64,000 nt of DNA from Zobellia laminariae (GTDB taxonomy: Bacteria; Bacteroidota; Bacteroidia; Flavobacteriales; Flavobacteriaceae), in NCBI RefSeq assembly GCF_009725995.1, contig NZ_RCNS01000004.1:310001-374000 (forward strand), given 5' to 3'. The notes beneath the pieces were generated by a model. The model did no database searches. It worked only from the letters and a program-made list of their open reading frames with translations, and was not told where the DNA came from. Both the position numbers and the translations under genes were made by a program. Each line of letters opens with the position of its first letter. The stretch's first letter is position 1. Of the stretch, positions 9,445-17,555 are shown piece after piece.

Positions 9445-10627
9445 TATTCTGATTTACGTGGTTATATATTTTTCCAGAATTGGATAGTATTTTTATAAAA
9501 CCTTTTGCATCATCAGCAGACCATCCTTTGTTCACTTCACCGTAGCTACCAAAAGCATCGGTCATCAAATCGTGTTTAGATGAAATTCCGTTTAATCTAA
9601 ACTGGAAAGGGTAAAGGCTTAGGAAAACATCACCAGAAACGTTCTTTTGTGTATCTGTTAAGAATGCTTCAATATTTCTCATTACAGCATCTAGGTAGTT
9701 GCCTTCGTGCAATAACATTCCATAGAAGTTACCTTGTTGTTCTTTTTGGAATTGTTGCCATTTGGTTAGGGTGTGTTTCTCTAATAAATGGTGTGCTTTT
9801 ATGATGATTAATGCGGCAGCAGCTTCAAAGCCAACTCTACCTTTTGTGCCAATAATGGTATCTCCAACATGAATGTCTCTGCCAATAGCATATTTAGAAG
9901 CCATAGCTTCTAGTTTTTCTATATTGGCAACAGGAGTATCTTTATCTCCATTAATAGCAACAAGTTCACCTTTTTCAAAAGTTAGTTTTACATCCGTAGG
10001 TTCTTTTTCTTGTAATTGGCTTGGGTATGCACTATCCGGTAATGCATTTTGAGAAGTTAATGTTTCTTCACCACCAACAGATGTTCCCCAAAGACCTCTG
10101 TTTATAGAATATTTGGCTTTTTCCCAAGGATAATCTACACCATTCTCTTTTAGGTAAGCAATTTCTGTTTCTCTAGATAACTTGTTATCTCTAATAGGAG
10201 TGATGATTTCAATCTCCGGAGCAATGATTTGAAAAATCATATCAAATCTTACTTGGTCGTTACCAGCACCAGTACTACCATGAGCGATATAATCTGCACC
10301 AATTTTTTTGGCATAAGTTACTATCTCTATAGCTTGTACAATTCGTTCTGCACTAACAGATAGGGGATATGTATTGTTTTTTAGAACATTACCAAAGATG
10401 AGATATTTTACAACTTTATCGTAAAAAATCTGAACGGCATCAATAGAAGTATACGAGCTGGCACCCAATTGTATTGCCTTCTCTTTTATAGAAGCAATCT
10501 CTTCTTTGGAGAAACCACCAGTATTTACGCTTACTGCATGTACATCAAAACCTTGTTCTTGTGATAGGTATTTAGCGCAATAGGAAGTGTCTAATCCGCC
10601 GCTATATGCTAAAACTAATTTTTTCAT
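9437..10627 (-). CDS. argG: Argininosuccinate synthase
   Basis: The enzyme condenses citrulline and aspartate using ATP. The 396 residues start KKLVLAYSGGLDTS, the PP-loop that binds ATP, and include HGSTGAGNDQVRF and the WGTSVGGEE segment. Length is typical. It is the second gene of the operon, 53 bp downstream of the GNAT gene. Its presence with argH completes citrulline-to-arginine conversion within one transcript. Confidence 0.96.
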   Translation of the reverse strand: MKKLVLAYSGGLDTSYCAKYLSQEQGFDVHAVSVNTGGFSKEEIASIKEKAIQLGASSYTSIDAVQIFYDKVVKYLIFGNVLKNNTYPLSVSAERIVQAIEIVTYAKKIGADYIAHGSTGAGNDQVRFDMIFQIIAPEIEIITPIRDNKLSRETEIAYLKENGVDYPWEKAKYSINRGLWGTSVGGEETLTSQNALPDSAYPSQLQEKEPTDVKLTFEKGELVAINGDKDTPVANIEKLEAMASKYAIGRDIHVGDTIIGTKGRVGFEAAAALIIIKAHHLLEKHTLTKWQQFQKEQQGNFYGMLLHEGNYLDAVMRNIEAFLTDTQKNVSGDVFLSLYPFQFRLNGISSKHDLMTDAFGSYGEVNKGWSADDAKGFIKILSNSGKIYNHVNQNND

Positions 10628-10680
10628 TTTAAATATTGTATTGTCTCGGCCATCATCAAATAAATCAATGACCTATTAGG

Positions 10681-11310
10681 TTATTCGTTTGTTTTCTTTT
10701 TAAGAAAAAGCGATTCTTTAATACTTTTGAGTCTTTTGAAAGCTTTACTGTTGATATGCTCTTTTTCAACTTTTTTCTCTTTCACATCTGAATCATATAG
10801 CATACCTGTACAAAGGCACATTTTACGTTCGGTACGTGTAAGGATATCAAAATTTTTGCACGTTTGACAGCCTTTCCAAAACTCTGGGTCATCGGTTAGT
10901 TCAGAAAATGTAACTGGTTTATAACCAAGTTCGTAATTCATTTTCATCACGGCCAAGCCAGTAGTGATACCAAATATTTTAGCATCAGGAAATTTGTCTC
11001 TCGAAAGCTCGAAAATTCTTTTTTTAATTTTTTTTGCCAATCCTTGATTTCTATAATCAGGATGAACAATAAGGCCGGAATTCGCTACGAATTTCTCGTG
11101 CCCCCAGACTTCTATATAACAGAAGCCGGCAAATTTGTCGCCATCTAAAGCAATAACGGCATTACCATTCTCTAAACGTTTCAGAATATATTCCGGTGTA
11201 CGTTTAGCTATGCCTGTGCCTCTTACCTTAGCAGATTCCGTAATGGTATCGCTAATGATTTGAGCGTATTTAAGATGTGACTTGTTAGCAATAATTATGT
11301 TCATTGCCAA
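10681..11310 (-). CDS. GNAT acyltransferase, probable N-acylglutamate synthase of the arginine operon
   Basis: This is the first structural gene of the arginine/proline operon. The 209-residue protein has a GNAT fold with the acyl-CoA motif RNQGLA at residues 87-92 preceded by LIVHPDY. No other gene in the window supplies the first N-acylation of glutamate (no argJ or classical argA), so N-acetyl- or N-succinylglutamate synthase is the likely role by context. A Cys set follows the fold, C148/C151 and C165/C167 (CxxC-x13-CxC), then a basic Lys-rich tail. The Cys set may bind a metal. Start may be 11310 or 11304 (MNIIIANK). Confidence 0.82.
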   Translation of the reverse strand: MAMNIIIANKSHLKYAQIISDTITESAKVRGTGIAKRTPEYILKRLENGNAVIALDGDKFAGFCYIEVWGHEKFVANSGLIVHPDYRNQGLAKKIKKRIFELSRDKFPDAKIFGITTGLAVMKMNYELGYKPVTFSELTDDPEFWKGCQTCKNFDILTRTERKMCLCTGMLYDSDVKEKKVEKEHINSKAFKRLKSIKESLFLKKKTNE

Positions 11311-11371
11311 AAGGGTTTAAACTGTAAAAAAAAATGAATTGTTGGTCGTTTTGCGGAAATGGACTCACCTA

Positions 11372-11475
11372 TTCCCATGAAATATATACACCCTTACGGG
11401 CGACGGCGAGAAGCCGGGCGAACAGGAGCAAGATTGCTCAAAGTGTTATATATGTGTCTTTGTCCTTTCATGGAA
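11372..11475 (-). promoter_or_regulatory. Structured 5' leader of the arginine/proline operon
   Basis: Reading the minus strand, the arm at 11475-11466 (TTCCATGAAA) can pair with 11382-11372 (TTTCATGGGAA), ten pairs with one bulge. The arm 11453-11443 can pair with 11391-11382 (ATATATA plus CAC against GTG). The 3' arm lies immediately after the leader-peptide stop. Inside are a small GAGCAA/TTGCTC hairpin and a CGGC/GCCG hairpin over the Arg codons, an island much more GC-rich than its surroundings. A ribosome paused on the Arg triplet would cover or free the 3' arm. No canonical hairpin-plus-T terminator is visible before the first gene, though a T9 run sits at 11334-11326. Confidence 0.55.
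11394..11471 (-). CDS. Candidate Arg/Pro leader peptide of the arginine operon
   Basis: A 25-codon ORF starts at ATG 11471-11469, seven bases after a TACATTTG promoter box, and ends at TAA 11396-11394. Its C-terminus reads APVRPASRRRP. In total it has five Arg codons (AGA, CGC, CGC, CGT, CGC), three of them consecutive just before the last codon, and three Pro codons, including the final sense codon. It lies 84 bp upstream of the first gene of an operon making exactly arginine and proline. The start codon lies in one arm of a long-range RNA stem whose other arm follows the stop codon. I infer a regulatory leader peptide. No experimental family is recognised. Confidence 0.68.
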   Translation of the reverse strand: MKGQRHIYNTLSNLAPVRPASRRRP

Positions 11476-11478
11476 AAC

Positions 11479-11486
11479 CAAATGTA
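11479..11486 (-). promoter_or_regulatory. Promoter -7 box TACATTTG for the arginine operon
   Basis: The minus strand carries TACATTTG, a full match to the Bacteroidota TAnnTTTG -7 element. A T-rich CTTTA lies about 20 bp upstream as a weak -33 candidate. The transcript would begin about 11475-11472, practically at the leader ORF's ATG, so that ORF may be translated leaderless. TACTTTCG a little upstream is a weaker alternative. Confidence 0.5.
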
Positions 11487-11518
11487 CAAGATTAGGACGA
11501 AAGTATAAAGGTGTTCGG

Positions 11519-12880
11519 TTAATTTTTGCGAAAAATAACAAATTGCTCTTTTGAGTTAAAAATTTCGTAAATCAAAAACGCATATACGGAAATATATTCA
11601 ACGGCAATTAATCCTAAGTTTTCTTTAAAGTCTATCCTTGAATAGGCGTAATAGCTAAGAATTACCGTAGCGGACCAAAGTACAGCAAATTTATAGCGAG
11701 TAAAAATGCCAAGCACTACCAGAAATATAATGTACCAAGGGTGTACTGTAGCAGACATGAAATAATACAAAGTAAGTACGGCGAGCATTGAGGTTATTAA
11801 AATCGCTATTTTCTGATTGTCTCTTAAAAAGGTGAACAGCAGTACAATTAGTACAGTAACAATAGGTGTTATTTTTCCATAAGTTTTTATGAGTTCCCAA
11901 GGTTTGCCGTCAAACCGAATCGCGATTTGTTTAATAGCATTGTAAATACCGGCATTGAATTCAAAGTTTGAAAACCAGAGACCTACAGTTTCGGAATAGT
12001 TAGCAATGAATTCAGAAGAGTAGAACGGGGCGAACATCAGTAAACAGCTTGCGCCTATTATGATATAGAAGGTTATACTTTTCTTGAAGCCCAGGTGTTT
12101 AAGGAAAAGGGGTAAAAACAATAAGGGTACAAGTTTTACGCAAATAGATAGGGCATAGGGAATGGCTGCTAATCTCCATTTTTTAACGGATAATAAATAG
12201 AGCGACCAAACAAAAAAGAAAAGCATAACACCTTCAAAATGTAGGTTTCCAGTAAGTTCTATTATAACCAAGGGGTTCAGGAAATACCAAAATATGAGAT
12301 GTGGTGATTGGTTAAGGTTTTTTAATAGTTTTCTGCCAAAGTACAAGATGCCTATATCTGCCAGAATAATCATGGTTTTCATAACGAGTACGGAGCCCAT
12401 AATACTTTTGCCGCCTAAAAGGGCTGCTATGGCAAACAGTAACTGATTTAACGGTGGGTAGTTACTAAAGTGTTTTGCGCTAAGACTTCCCATACTTTCA
12501 TAAAGGAGTTGAGCATTGGGGATGACTAAATCGCTTTGAGTAATTAAGTCGTTAGGAACTTCCAAGTAGGGGTTTATGAAATTGCCAACAAGGTGTCCGT
12601 CCCAAATAAAACGATAATAATCCTGAGAGAGATTTGGTTCTGTTATCAAGAAAATGAGCCTAAAAATAACACCTACAACCAAAAGAAACTTTAGATTCCA
12701 TTTTTCGAATTGTATAAGTTTTAAGCACAGAAAAAAGGAAGCGGCAAAAAGAGTTAAGAGCTTAATAAAATCTGTACGCTCTAGTTGAAAAGCAAAGGTG
12801 TAATAGAGAATAGCACCCAATAGGGCCATAAGTATGGGCACTTTGTGAAGCTTCCAGTATGTGGCAGGTGTATTGGGCAT
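11519..12880 (-). CDS. GT-C type polytopic mannosyltransferase-like protein
   Basis: The 453-residue membrane protein has about ten to twelve hydrophobic segments and the early luminal motif SQDYYRFIWDGHL, typical of polyprenol-phosphate-sugar-dependent GT-C mannosyltransferases (DUF2029/MptA-B-like). It probably adds a lipid-linked sugar on the periplasmic side. The neighbouring upstream DPM1-like GT2 would make the polyprenyl-phosphate sugar donor, which supports this role. Sugar and acceptor are not determinable. It is last in the glycan gene run, 79 bp after the larger GT2. Confidence 0.75.
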   Translation of the reverse strand: MPNTPATYWKLHKVPILMALLGAILYYTFAFQLERTDFIKLLTLFAASFFLCLKLIQFEKWNLKFLLVVGVIFRLIFLITEPNLSQDYYRFIWDGHLVGNFINPYLEVPNDLITQSDLVIPNAQLLYESMGSLSAKHFSNYPPLNQLLFAIAALLGGKSIMGSVLVMKTMIILADIGILYFGRKLLKNLNQSPHLIFWYFLNPLVIIELTGNLHFEGVMLFFFVWSLYLLSVKKWRLAAIPYALSICVKLVPLLFLPLFLKHLGFKKSITFYIIIGASCLLMFAPFYSSEFIANYSETVGLWFSNFEFNAGIYNAIKQIAIRFDGKPWELIKTYGKITPIVTVLIVLLFTFLRDNQKIAILITSMLAVLTLYYFMSATVHPWYIIFLVVLGIFTRYKFAVLWSATVILSYYAYSRIDFKENLGLIAVEYISVYAFLIYEIFNSKEQFVIFRKN

Positions 12881-12959
12881 TTAACGGTTTGTTCTTATTA
12901 CCGAAAAAATAAGGAAATTAAATGACTTAAAAATGTTTATTGAATATGGCTTAGTTTTA

Positions 12960-14444
12960 TTAAGCACGAGCCGTAAGCGACTTTGTGAAAACAAATCCAA
13001 AACCTATAAAAAGCATAAAGTGAAAAGGAAAAAGCCCAAAATCATTTAAAGGAATAGCGCTATACATCCCAAATAGGAAATATACCATAAGAATAGCCTC
13101 TAAAATCATGTTGGGAGACAATTTCCTGGTAAGGTACTTATTGCCTTTCCAAGAGTCTGTAAGGTTGTTTAAATTGAATTTAGGTGTACGCACAAACTCA
13201 CTTCTTTTGCCCATATGACCTTCAAGAACAGCAATAGAATTGTGTAATGAAAAACCTAATGCCACTGAAAAGAAAGTAAAGAACAATTTAATGTAGTCTA
13301 TGAAATTATCAAAGCTACTACCCTGAATACTTTTATAAGTAAACCAATAACAGACAAATAGTATTATAGTACTTAAAACAAAGAAGCTTAGTAACGTAAA
13401 TACGATATCTAACTGCGGATATAAAGCTTTAATATACATGGCCGGAATGCTTAATAGGGCAACCAGAAATACACATAAGAACATAGAACTGTTCAAAAGG
13501 TGCATTACGCCATGAAATTTAGTTTTGAATGAAATGTTTTTAGCGGAAACAACGTTGACCACCGTTTTTCTAAAGTTTTCAGCACCACCTTTATTCCAAC
13601 GAAATTGTTGCGAACGGGCCGCACTAATAACAACAGGAAGTTCTGCAGGTGTCTCAACATCTTCAAGATACTTGAATTTCCAGTTCTTTAATTGTGCACG
13701 ATAACTAAGGTCAAGGTCTTCCGTAAGGGTGTCTCCTTCCCAGTTACCGGCATCTATAATACACTCTTTACGCCAAATACCAGCAGTACCGTTAAAATTA
13801 ATGAAATGCCCCTTGGCATTTCTACCTACCTGTTCAAGGGTAAAATGAGCATCCAAAGCAAAAGCTTGAATACGTGTTAAGGTAGAATACTCGCGGTTAA
13901 TATGACCCCATCGTGTCTGTACAACACCAATTTCCGGATCTTTAAAATAAAGAACAGTCTTTTTTAACCAATCGCTAGAAGGTAAAAAATCAGCATCAAA
14001 AATAGCAATGAATTCACCTTTTGCTATCTCTAGACCTTCCTTTAAAGCTCCTGCTTTAAAACCTTGGCGGTTTTCACGGCATATATGTTGAATATCAAGA
14101 CCGGTTTCTTGTAATGCTTTTACACGTGCAGCAGTTTCATGTACCGTATCATCGGTAGAATCATCAAGTACCTGAATTTCAAGTTTGCTCTTAGGATATT
14201 CTATTTTTGCAATGTTTTCCAACAAACGCTCCATAACATATTCTTCGTTATAGACAGGCAGTTGTATGGTAACGTAAGGAATCTCTTTTGGATCTAGAAG
14301 ATTAAATTTTGGAGCAATTTGGTTGCGTCTTTTATATCCTAGGTAATTAACCAAAAGGTTCAGTTGCGCTAGACTATAAAAAAATATCAATAGTAGTGCT
14401 ACACTATAGATTGCGATAATAATGTAAGCAATGATTAAACCCAT
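12960..14444 (-). CDS. Membrane GT2 glycosyltransferase (cellulose-synthase/CgtA-like)
   Basis: This processive-type family 2 glycosyltransferase is predicted to sit in the inner membrane: one N-terminal TM (about 3-28) and four or five C-terminal TMs (about 310-490). Catalytic motifs are in order: DDS (94-96), DAD (150-152), TED (241-243) and QQFRW (279-283). The set matches beta-glycan synthases and glucosylceramide-synthase-like GT2 enzymes. The product is unknown. Its start is 3 bp after the stop of the smaller GT2, so the two are co-translated. Confidence 0.85.
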   Translation of the reverse strand: MGLIIAYIIIAIYSVALLLIFFYSLAQLNLLVNYLGYKRRNQIAPKFNLLDPKEIPYVTIQLPVYNEEYVMERLLENIAKIEYPKSKLEIQVLDDSTDDTVHETAARVKALQETGLDIQHICRENRQGFKAGALKEGLEIAKGEFIAIFDADFLPSSDWLKKTVLYFKDPEIGVVQTRWGHINREYSTLTRIQAFALDAHFTLEQVGRNAKGHFINFNGTAGIWRKECIIDAGNWEGDTLTEDLDLSYRAQLKNWKFKYLEDVETPAELPVVISAARSQQFRWNKGGAENFRKTVVNVVSAKNISFKTKFHGVMHLLNSSMFLCVFLVALLSIPAMYIKALYPQLDIVFTLLSFFVLSTIILFVCYWFTYKSIQGSSFDNFIDYIKLFFTFFSVALGFSLHNSIAVLEGHMGKRSEFVRTPKFNLNNLTDSWKGNKYLTRKLSPNMILEAILMVYFLFGMYSAIPLNDFGLFPFHFMLFIGFGFVFTKSLTARA

Positions 14445-14447
14445 ATA

Positions 14448-15143
14448 TTATTTTATGCTGTATTTAAAAATCCAACCTAATATTTTGATGCCCGCAAATA
14501 TACTACCTTTTACGGTACCGGATACTTTGGACACTCCAATTCTTTTTTTGTAACGCACTGGTACTTCGGTATATGCCAACTTTTTCTTTAAAGCCTTCAA
14601 TTGCATCTCTACCGTCCACCCGTAAGTTTTGTCCTCCATGTTGAGTTCTAACAACTTACCATATGATATAGCCCTAAACGGACCAAGATCGGTAAATGTT
14701 GCACCGAACAATAATTTCATTAAAAAAGTAGCCAACCAATTGCCAAAAATTTGCTGTGGAGTCATACTACCATCTTCTCTAAGTCGCTTTACACGGGCTC
14801 CAATTACAAAATCTACTTCTTTATTTAGTATTGGAGCTACAATCTTATCAAGTTCTTCCGGATAATCAGAATAGTCTCCGTCAATAAATACGACAATATC
14901 GGGTGCTTTGGATTGTTTGGCAATATGGTCCATTCCCATTAAACAGGCGTAGCCATAACCCATTCTGCTCTCGGTCAATACGGTAGCTCCTGCCGCTGTA
15001 GCATTTTCAGCTGTTTTATCAGATGAATTATTATTTACTACTATGATTTCGGAGACCGATTTTGGAATTTCACGGATTACCGAAGCTATAGAATCTGCCT
15101 CATTGTATGCAGGAATTATGACTTTAATGTCTGGTTGTGGCAT
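14448..15143 (-). CDS. DPM1-like GT2 glycosyltransferase (polyprenyl-phosphate sugar synthase)
   Basis: The 231-residue cytosolic GT-A enzyme has IIPAYNEADSI at the N-terminus, VVNNNSSDKT, and the metal-binding FIDGDYSDYPEE. It resembles dolichyl/undecaprenyl-phosphate mannosyl- or glucosyltransferases without the C-terminal TM pair. It likely loads a sugar onto polyprenyl phosphate for the GT-C enzyme encoded downstream. It begins 9 bp after the GH78-like gene. Confidence 0.83.
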   Translation of the reverse strand: MPQPDIKVIIPAYNEADSIASVIREIPKSVSEIIVVNNNSSDKTAENATAAGATVLTESRMGYGYACLMGMDHIAKQSKAPDIVVFIDGDYSDYPEELDKIVAPILNKEVDFVIGARVKRLREDGSMTPQQIFGNWLATFLMKLLFGATFTDLGPFRAISYGKLLELNMEDKTYGWTVEMQLKALKKKLAYTEVPVRYKKRIGVSKVSGTVKGSIFAGIKILGWIFKYSIK

Positions 15144-15152
15144 TAGTGAAGC

Positions 15153-17555
15153 TTATTTTAAAGTATACTTATTTTTTCCTTGTTTTAAGGGGATGTGTTT
15201 TCCGTTCCAAACCAGTTCGCCCTTCATTTCTTTAGGAATGGTTATCTGTGCTGAAAGCTTTGTTTTTGATTTTTTTAAGTCGAAAACAATATTTCCTTTG
15301 GAAGTAGGGAGCAATCCATCCATAGATTGAAGCTTGCCAAAAACGGGAGCAATTCTTACTTCTTCAAAATTATTTTTAACCGATTCTATTCCTGCTAAAT
15401 AATTAAAATAAAAATAGGCTGGGGAGGCACTCCATGGATGCACTTCTGAGCGTGTTGGTTTCTTTTTACTTTCAAAACGCTCTAAGGTTGTGGTCATATG
15501 ATCATTAATCATAGATTCCCAAGGTTTCTGGGCCAAGTCAAAAAGTTCAGGTGCGCCAACTTTTTCTATTGCTTGAAATAAATAGAAACGATAGTAGTAT
15601 GTTGCTTGTAACAAATCTTTATCATTTAAAATTTTTGTCAAAAGTGCTTTCTGTTGATCTTCATCAATAGCATCTGTAAGAATGGCCATGATGTTGGTAT
15701 GCTGGTCATAAATAGTTTTGTCCGGACGTTCTGCAAAGACCTGTTTGTTTGCATCATAGCAAAGGTCAAATACAGATTTTTTTATGGCATCTGCTCGGCT
15801 TTGATATTTTTCAGCAGTAGGGGTATCGCCAATAACTTCAAATAATTTTGCGGCGTTTTGTAGCGCATGCACATAATGAAGGCTTACCACGGCAGAGTTT
15901 TTTCCGTTGTTTTTTGTTGCTGTTCCTTTGCCATCATTGGGTCCCGAATACCAATCTATGAAATACCTATATTTGGTTTCATTCACCAAATTCAATTCGT
16001 TCATGTTCTTTTCAAAACCGGCTAACGTATGAACGATACCGTCTTTATATTTCTCTATAAAAGATTTGTCGTCAGTAAGGTTGTAGTAATCAGAAACCAT
16101 ATCTACCCAAACTAAAGAATAAGTGGGGTAAATAAAAGTAGACCTAAGTGGGTATGCCCCTAAAATATTGCCCTCTGCATCTCGCGATTGATGAAATTGT
16201 TCAATGGCATTTTTAGTATGGTCTAGATTACCGCTCATAGCTTGCCATAGTAGCGCATGAATTTTAGTGTCACCCATATACTGCATGGTTTCATAATAGG
16301 CATCGCTTAAGAAATAATCTTGCGTACAGATGTCTACCGTTCTTTTACAGATATCAAAAATGTCATTATACATTTCATCGTCAGAGGTGAAACTAGCGGA
16401 AGAAGCAATGTTCGTCCTTGAGCGATAATTGATAAAACTATCTAAGACCAATCCCTGTTCTTTTGTTTCTATTTCAAACTCAACAAAACGGAAGGTCCGC
16501 ATCCAATTGGGAATAAATTTTTGAGCGTCTTTACCGTTTGAAACAATACTATCATAGTAGCCTAAGAGCTTCTTATTTTTGATGTCATCTCGATCTCCTT
16601 TTTCATCATTCTCATCAAATAGGTTTTCTGCATACTTTATTTTGATGCTGGCATTTTTTCCTTTACTGAAAATAAGTTCAGGGAAACCATTGGTAACGTA
16701 TTTTTGGTCTATTAGAAAGGTTGCTATTTTGTTACTTGGAATCTCAAGCTTTCCTGAGGCAGGGAAAGTGGGAAGTGTGGTTTCAGAACTTCGTACGGTA
16801 CTTTCAATAGGTTCTTTTTCCCAAGTAAGTAATGGTAAGTTGCGAGGTTCTAATAAGTAGGCCATTGAGCCCCCCATGCTGCTCGCACCTTCAAAAAACG
16901 TGGTTCTAGACCAATTGGAATCATCAAAACCCAGTTGTTCCCAATCCGTAGGGTATTTGTTCATGTCTACAAAGTCTGTAGGGTTGTTGGCATAAAAGCC
17001 GCCTACAATAGATTTTGGCCCGCCTCCACGCCAGTTAACGTCTATAGCTTTATAGGAGTCGTCCAATGAGCATAACCAAGTATCTCCCTTTCCTGTGGTA
17101 GTCAGCGTTTTTGCATTTTCTGTTACTCCGTTTACCATTACACTGGTAAAAATGGACTGAAGACCGTAGAAGCGTCGCTTTCCAAAGTTGATGACTTTTA
17201 CGGCAATAACGTTATTGCCATTTTGAAGAAAATTTTTAAGGTTTAGGGTTTCGAACTTCCAATGCTTAATATCACTTAATTGTGGGCCGTGAGTTACCAT
17301 TTTTCCGTTTACGTAAAGGAAATAGTGGTTGTCCGCAGATATGTTTATAATGAAATCTTGATTTACATCAGTAATATCAAAGGTATTCCTAAATAAGATT
17401 ACTCGGTCTTCACCTCCGCTTATATCGGGGTGACTTACCCAATTGGCCTTGATGTTCTCGGTAGTATATTTTACATCAGGATAATTAAGCTCAACTTGTG
17501 CCGATATGGAAATTGAAAAAAGTAATAAAAAGATAAGCAAAGGGGAACGTGTCAT
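15153..17555 (-). CDS. Exported GH78-like alpha-L-rhamnosidase
   Basis: The 800-residue protein has a signal peptide (residues 1-19, ending SISISA). An N-terminal beta-sandwich lectin-like domain follows (DNHYFLYVNGKMV segment). The catalytic (alpha/alpha)6 barrel includes SDAYYETMQYMGDTK, close to the GH78 acid/base region, and a C-terminal beta domain ends the protein. It would release terminal rhamnose or a related sugar outside the cytoplasm. The usual GH78 DCPQRDER-type block is replaced by a variant, so substrate is uncertain. Its ATG overlaps the stop of the extended MORN frame upstream (TAATG). Confidence 0.8.
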   Translation of the reverse strand: MTRSPLLIFLLLFSISISAQVELNYPDVKYTTENIKANWVSHPDISGGEDRVILFRNTFDITDVNQDFIINISADNHYFLYVNGKMVTHGPQLSDIKHWKFETLNLKNFLQNGNNVIAVKVINFGKRRFYGLQSIFTSVMVNGVTENAKTLTTTGKGDTWLCSLDDSYKAIDVNWRGGGPKSIVGGFYANNPTDFVDMNKYPTDWEQLGFDDSNWSRTTFFEGASSMGGSMAYLLEPRNLPLLTWEKEPIESTVRSSETTLPTFPASGKLEIPSNKIATFLIDQKYVTNGFPELIFSKGKNASIKIKYAENLFDENDEKGDRDDIKNKKLLGYYDSIVSNGKDAQKFIPNWMRTFRFVEFEIETKEQGLVLDSFINYRSRTNIASSASFTSDDEMYNDIFDICKRTVDICTQDYFLSDAYYETMQYMGDTKIHALLWQAMSGNLDHTKNAIEQFHQSRDAEGNILGAYPLRSTFIYPTYSLVWVDMVSDYYNLTDDKSFIEKYKDGIVHTLAGFEKNMNELNLVNETKYRYFIDWYSGPNDGKGTATKNNGKNSAVVSLHYVHALQNAAKLFEVIGDTPTAEKYQSRADAIKKSVFDLCYDANKQVFAERPDKTIYDQHTNIMAILTDAIDEDQQKALLTKILNDKDLLQATYYYRFYLFQAIEKVGAPELFDLAQKPWESMINDHMTTTLERFESKKKPTRSEVHPWSASPAYFYFNYLAGIESVKNNFEEVRIAPVFGKLQSMDGLLPTSKGNIVFDLKKSKTKLSAQITIPKEMKGELVWNGKHIPLKQGKNKYTLK

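Noticed and set aside
11326..11334. T9 run (minus strand) before the GNAT gene as an attenuator terminator
   Set aside because: No stable hairpin directly precedes it; only 4-5 bp stems are possible about 25 nt upstream. Kept as an open point rather than a terminator.
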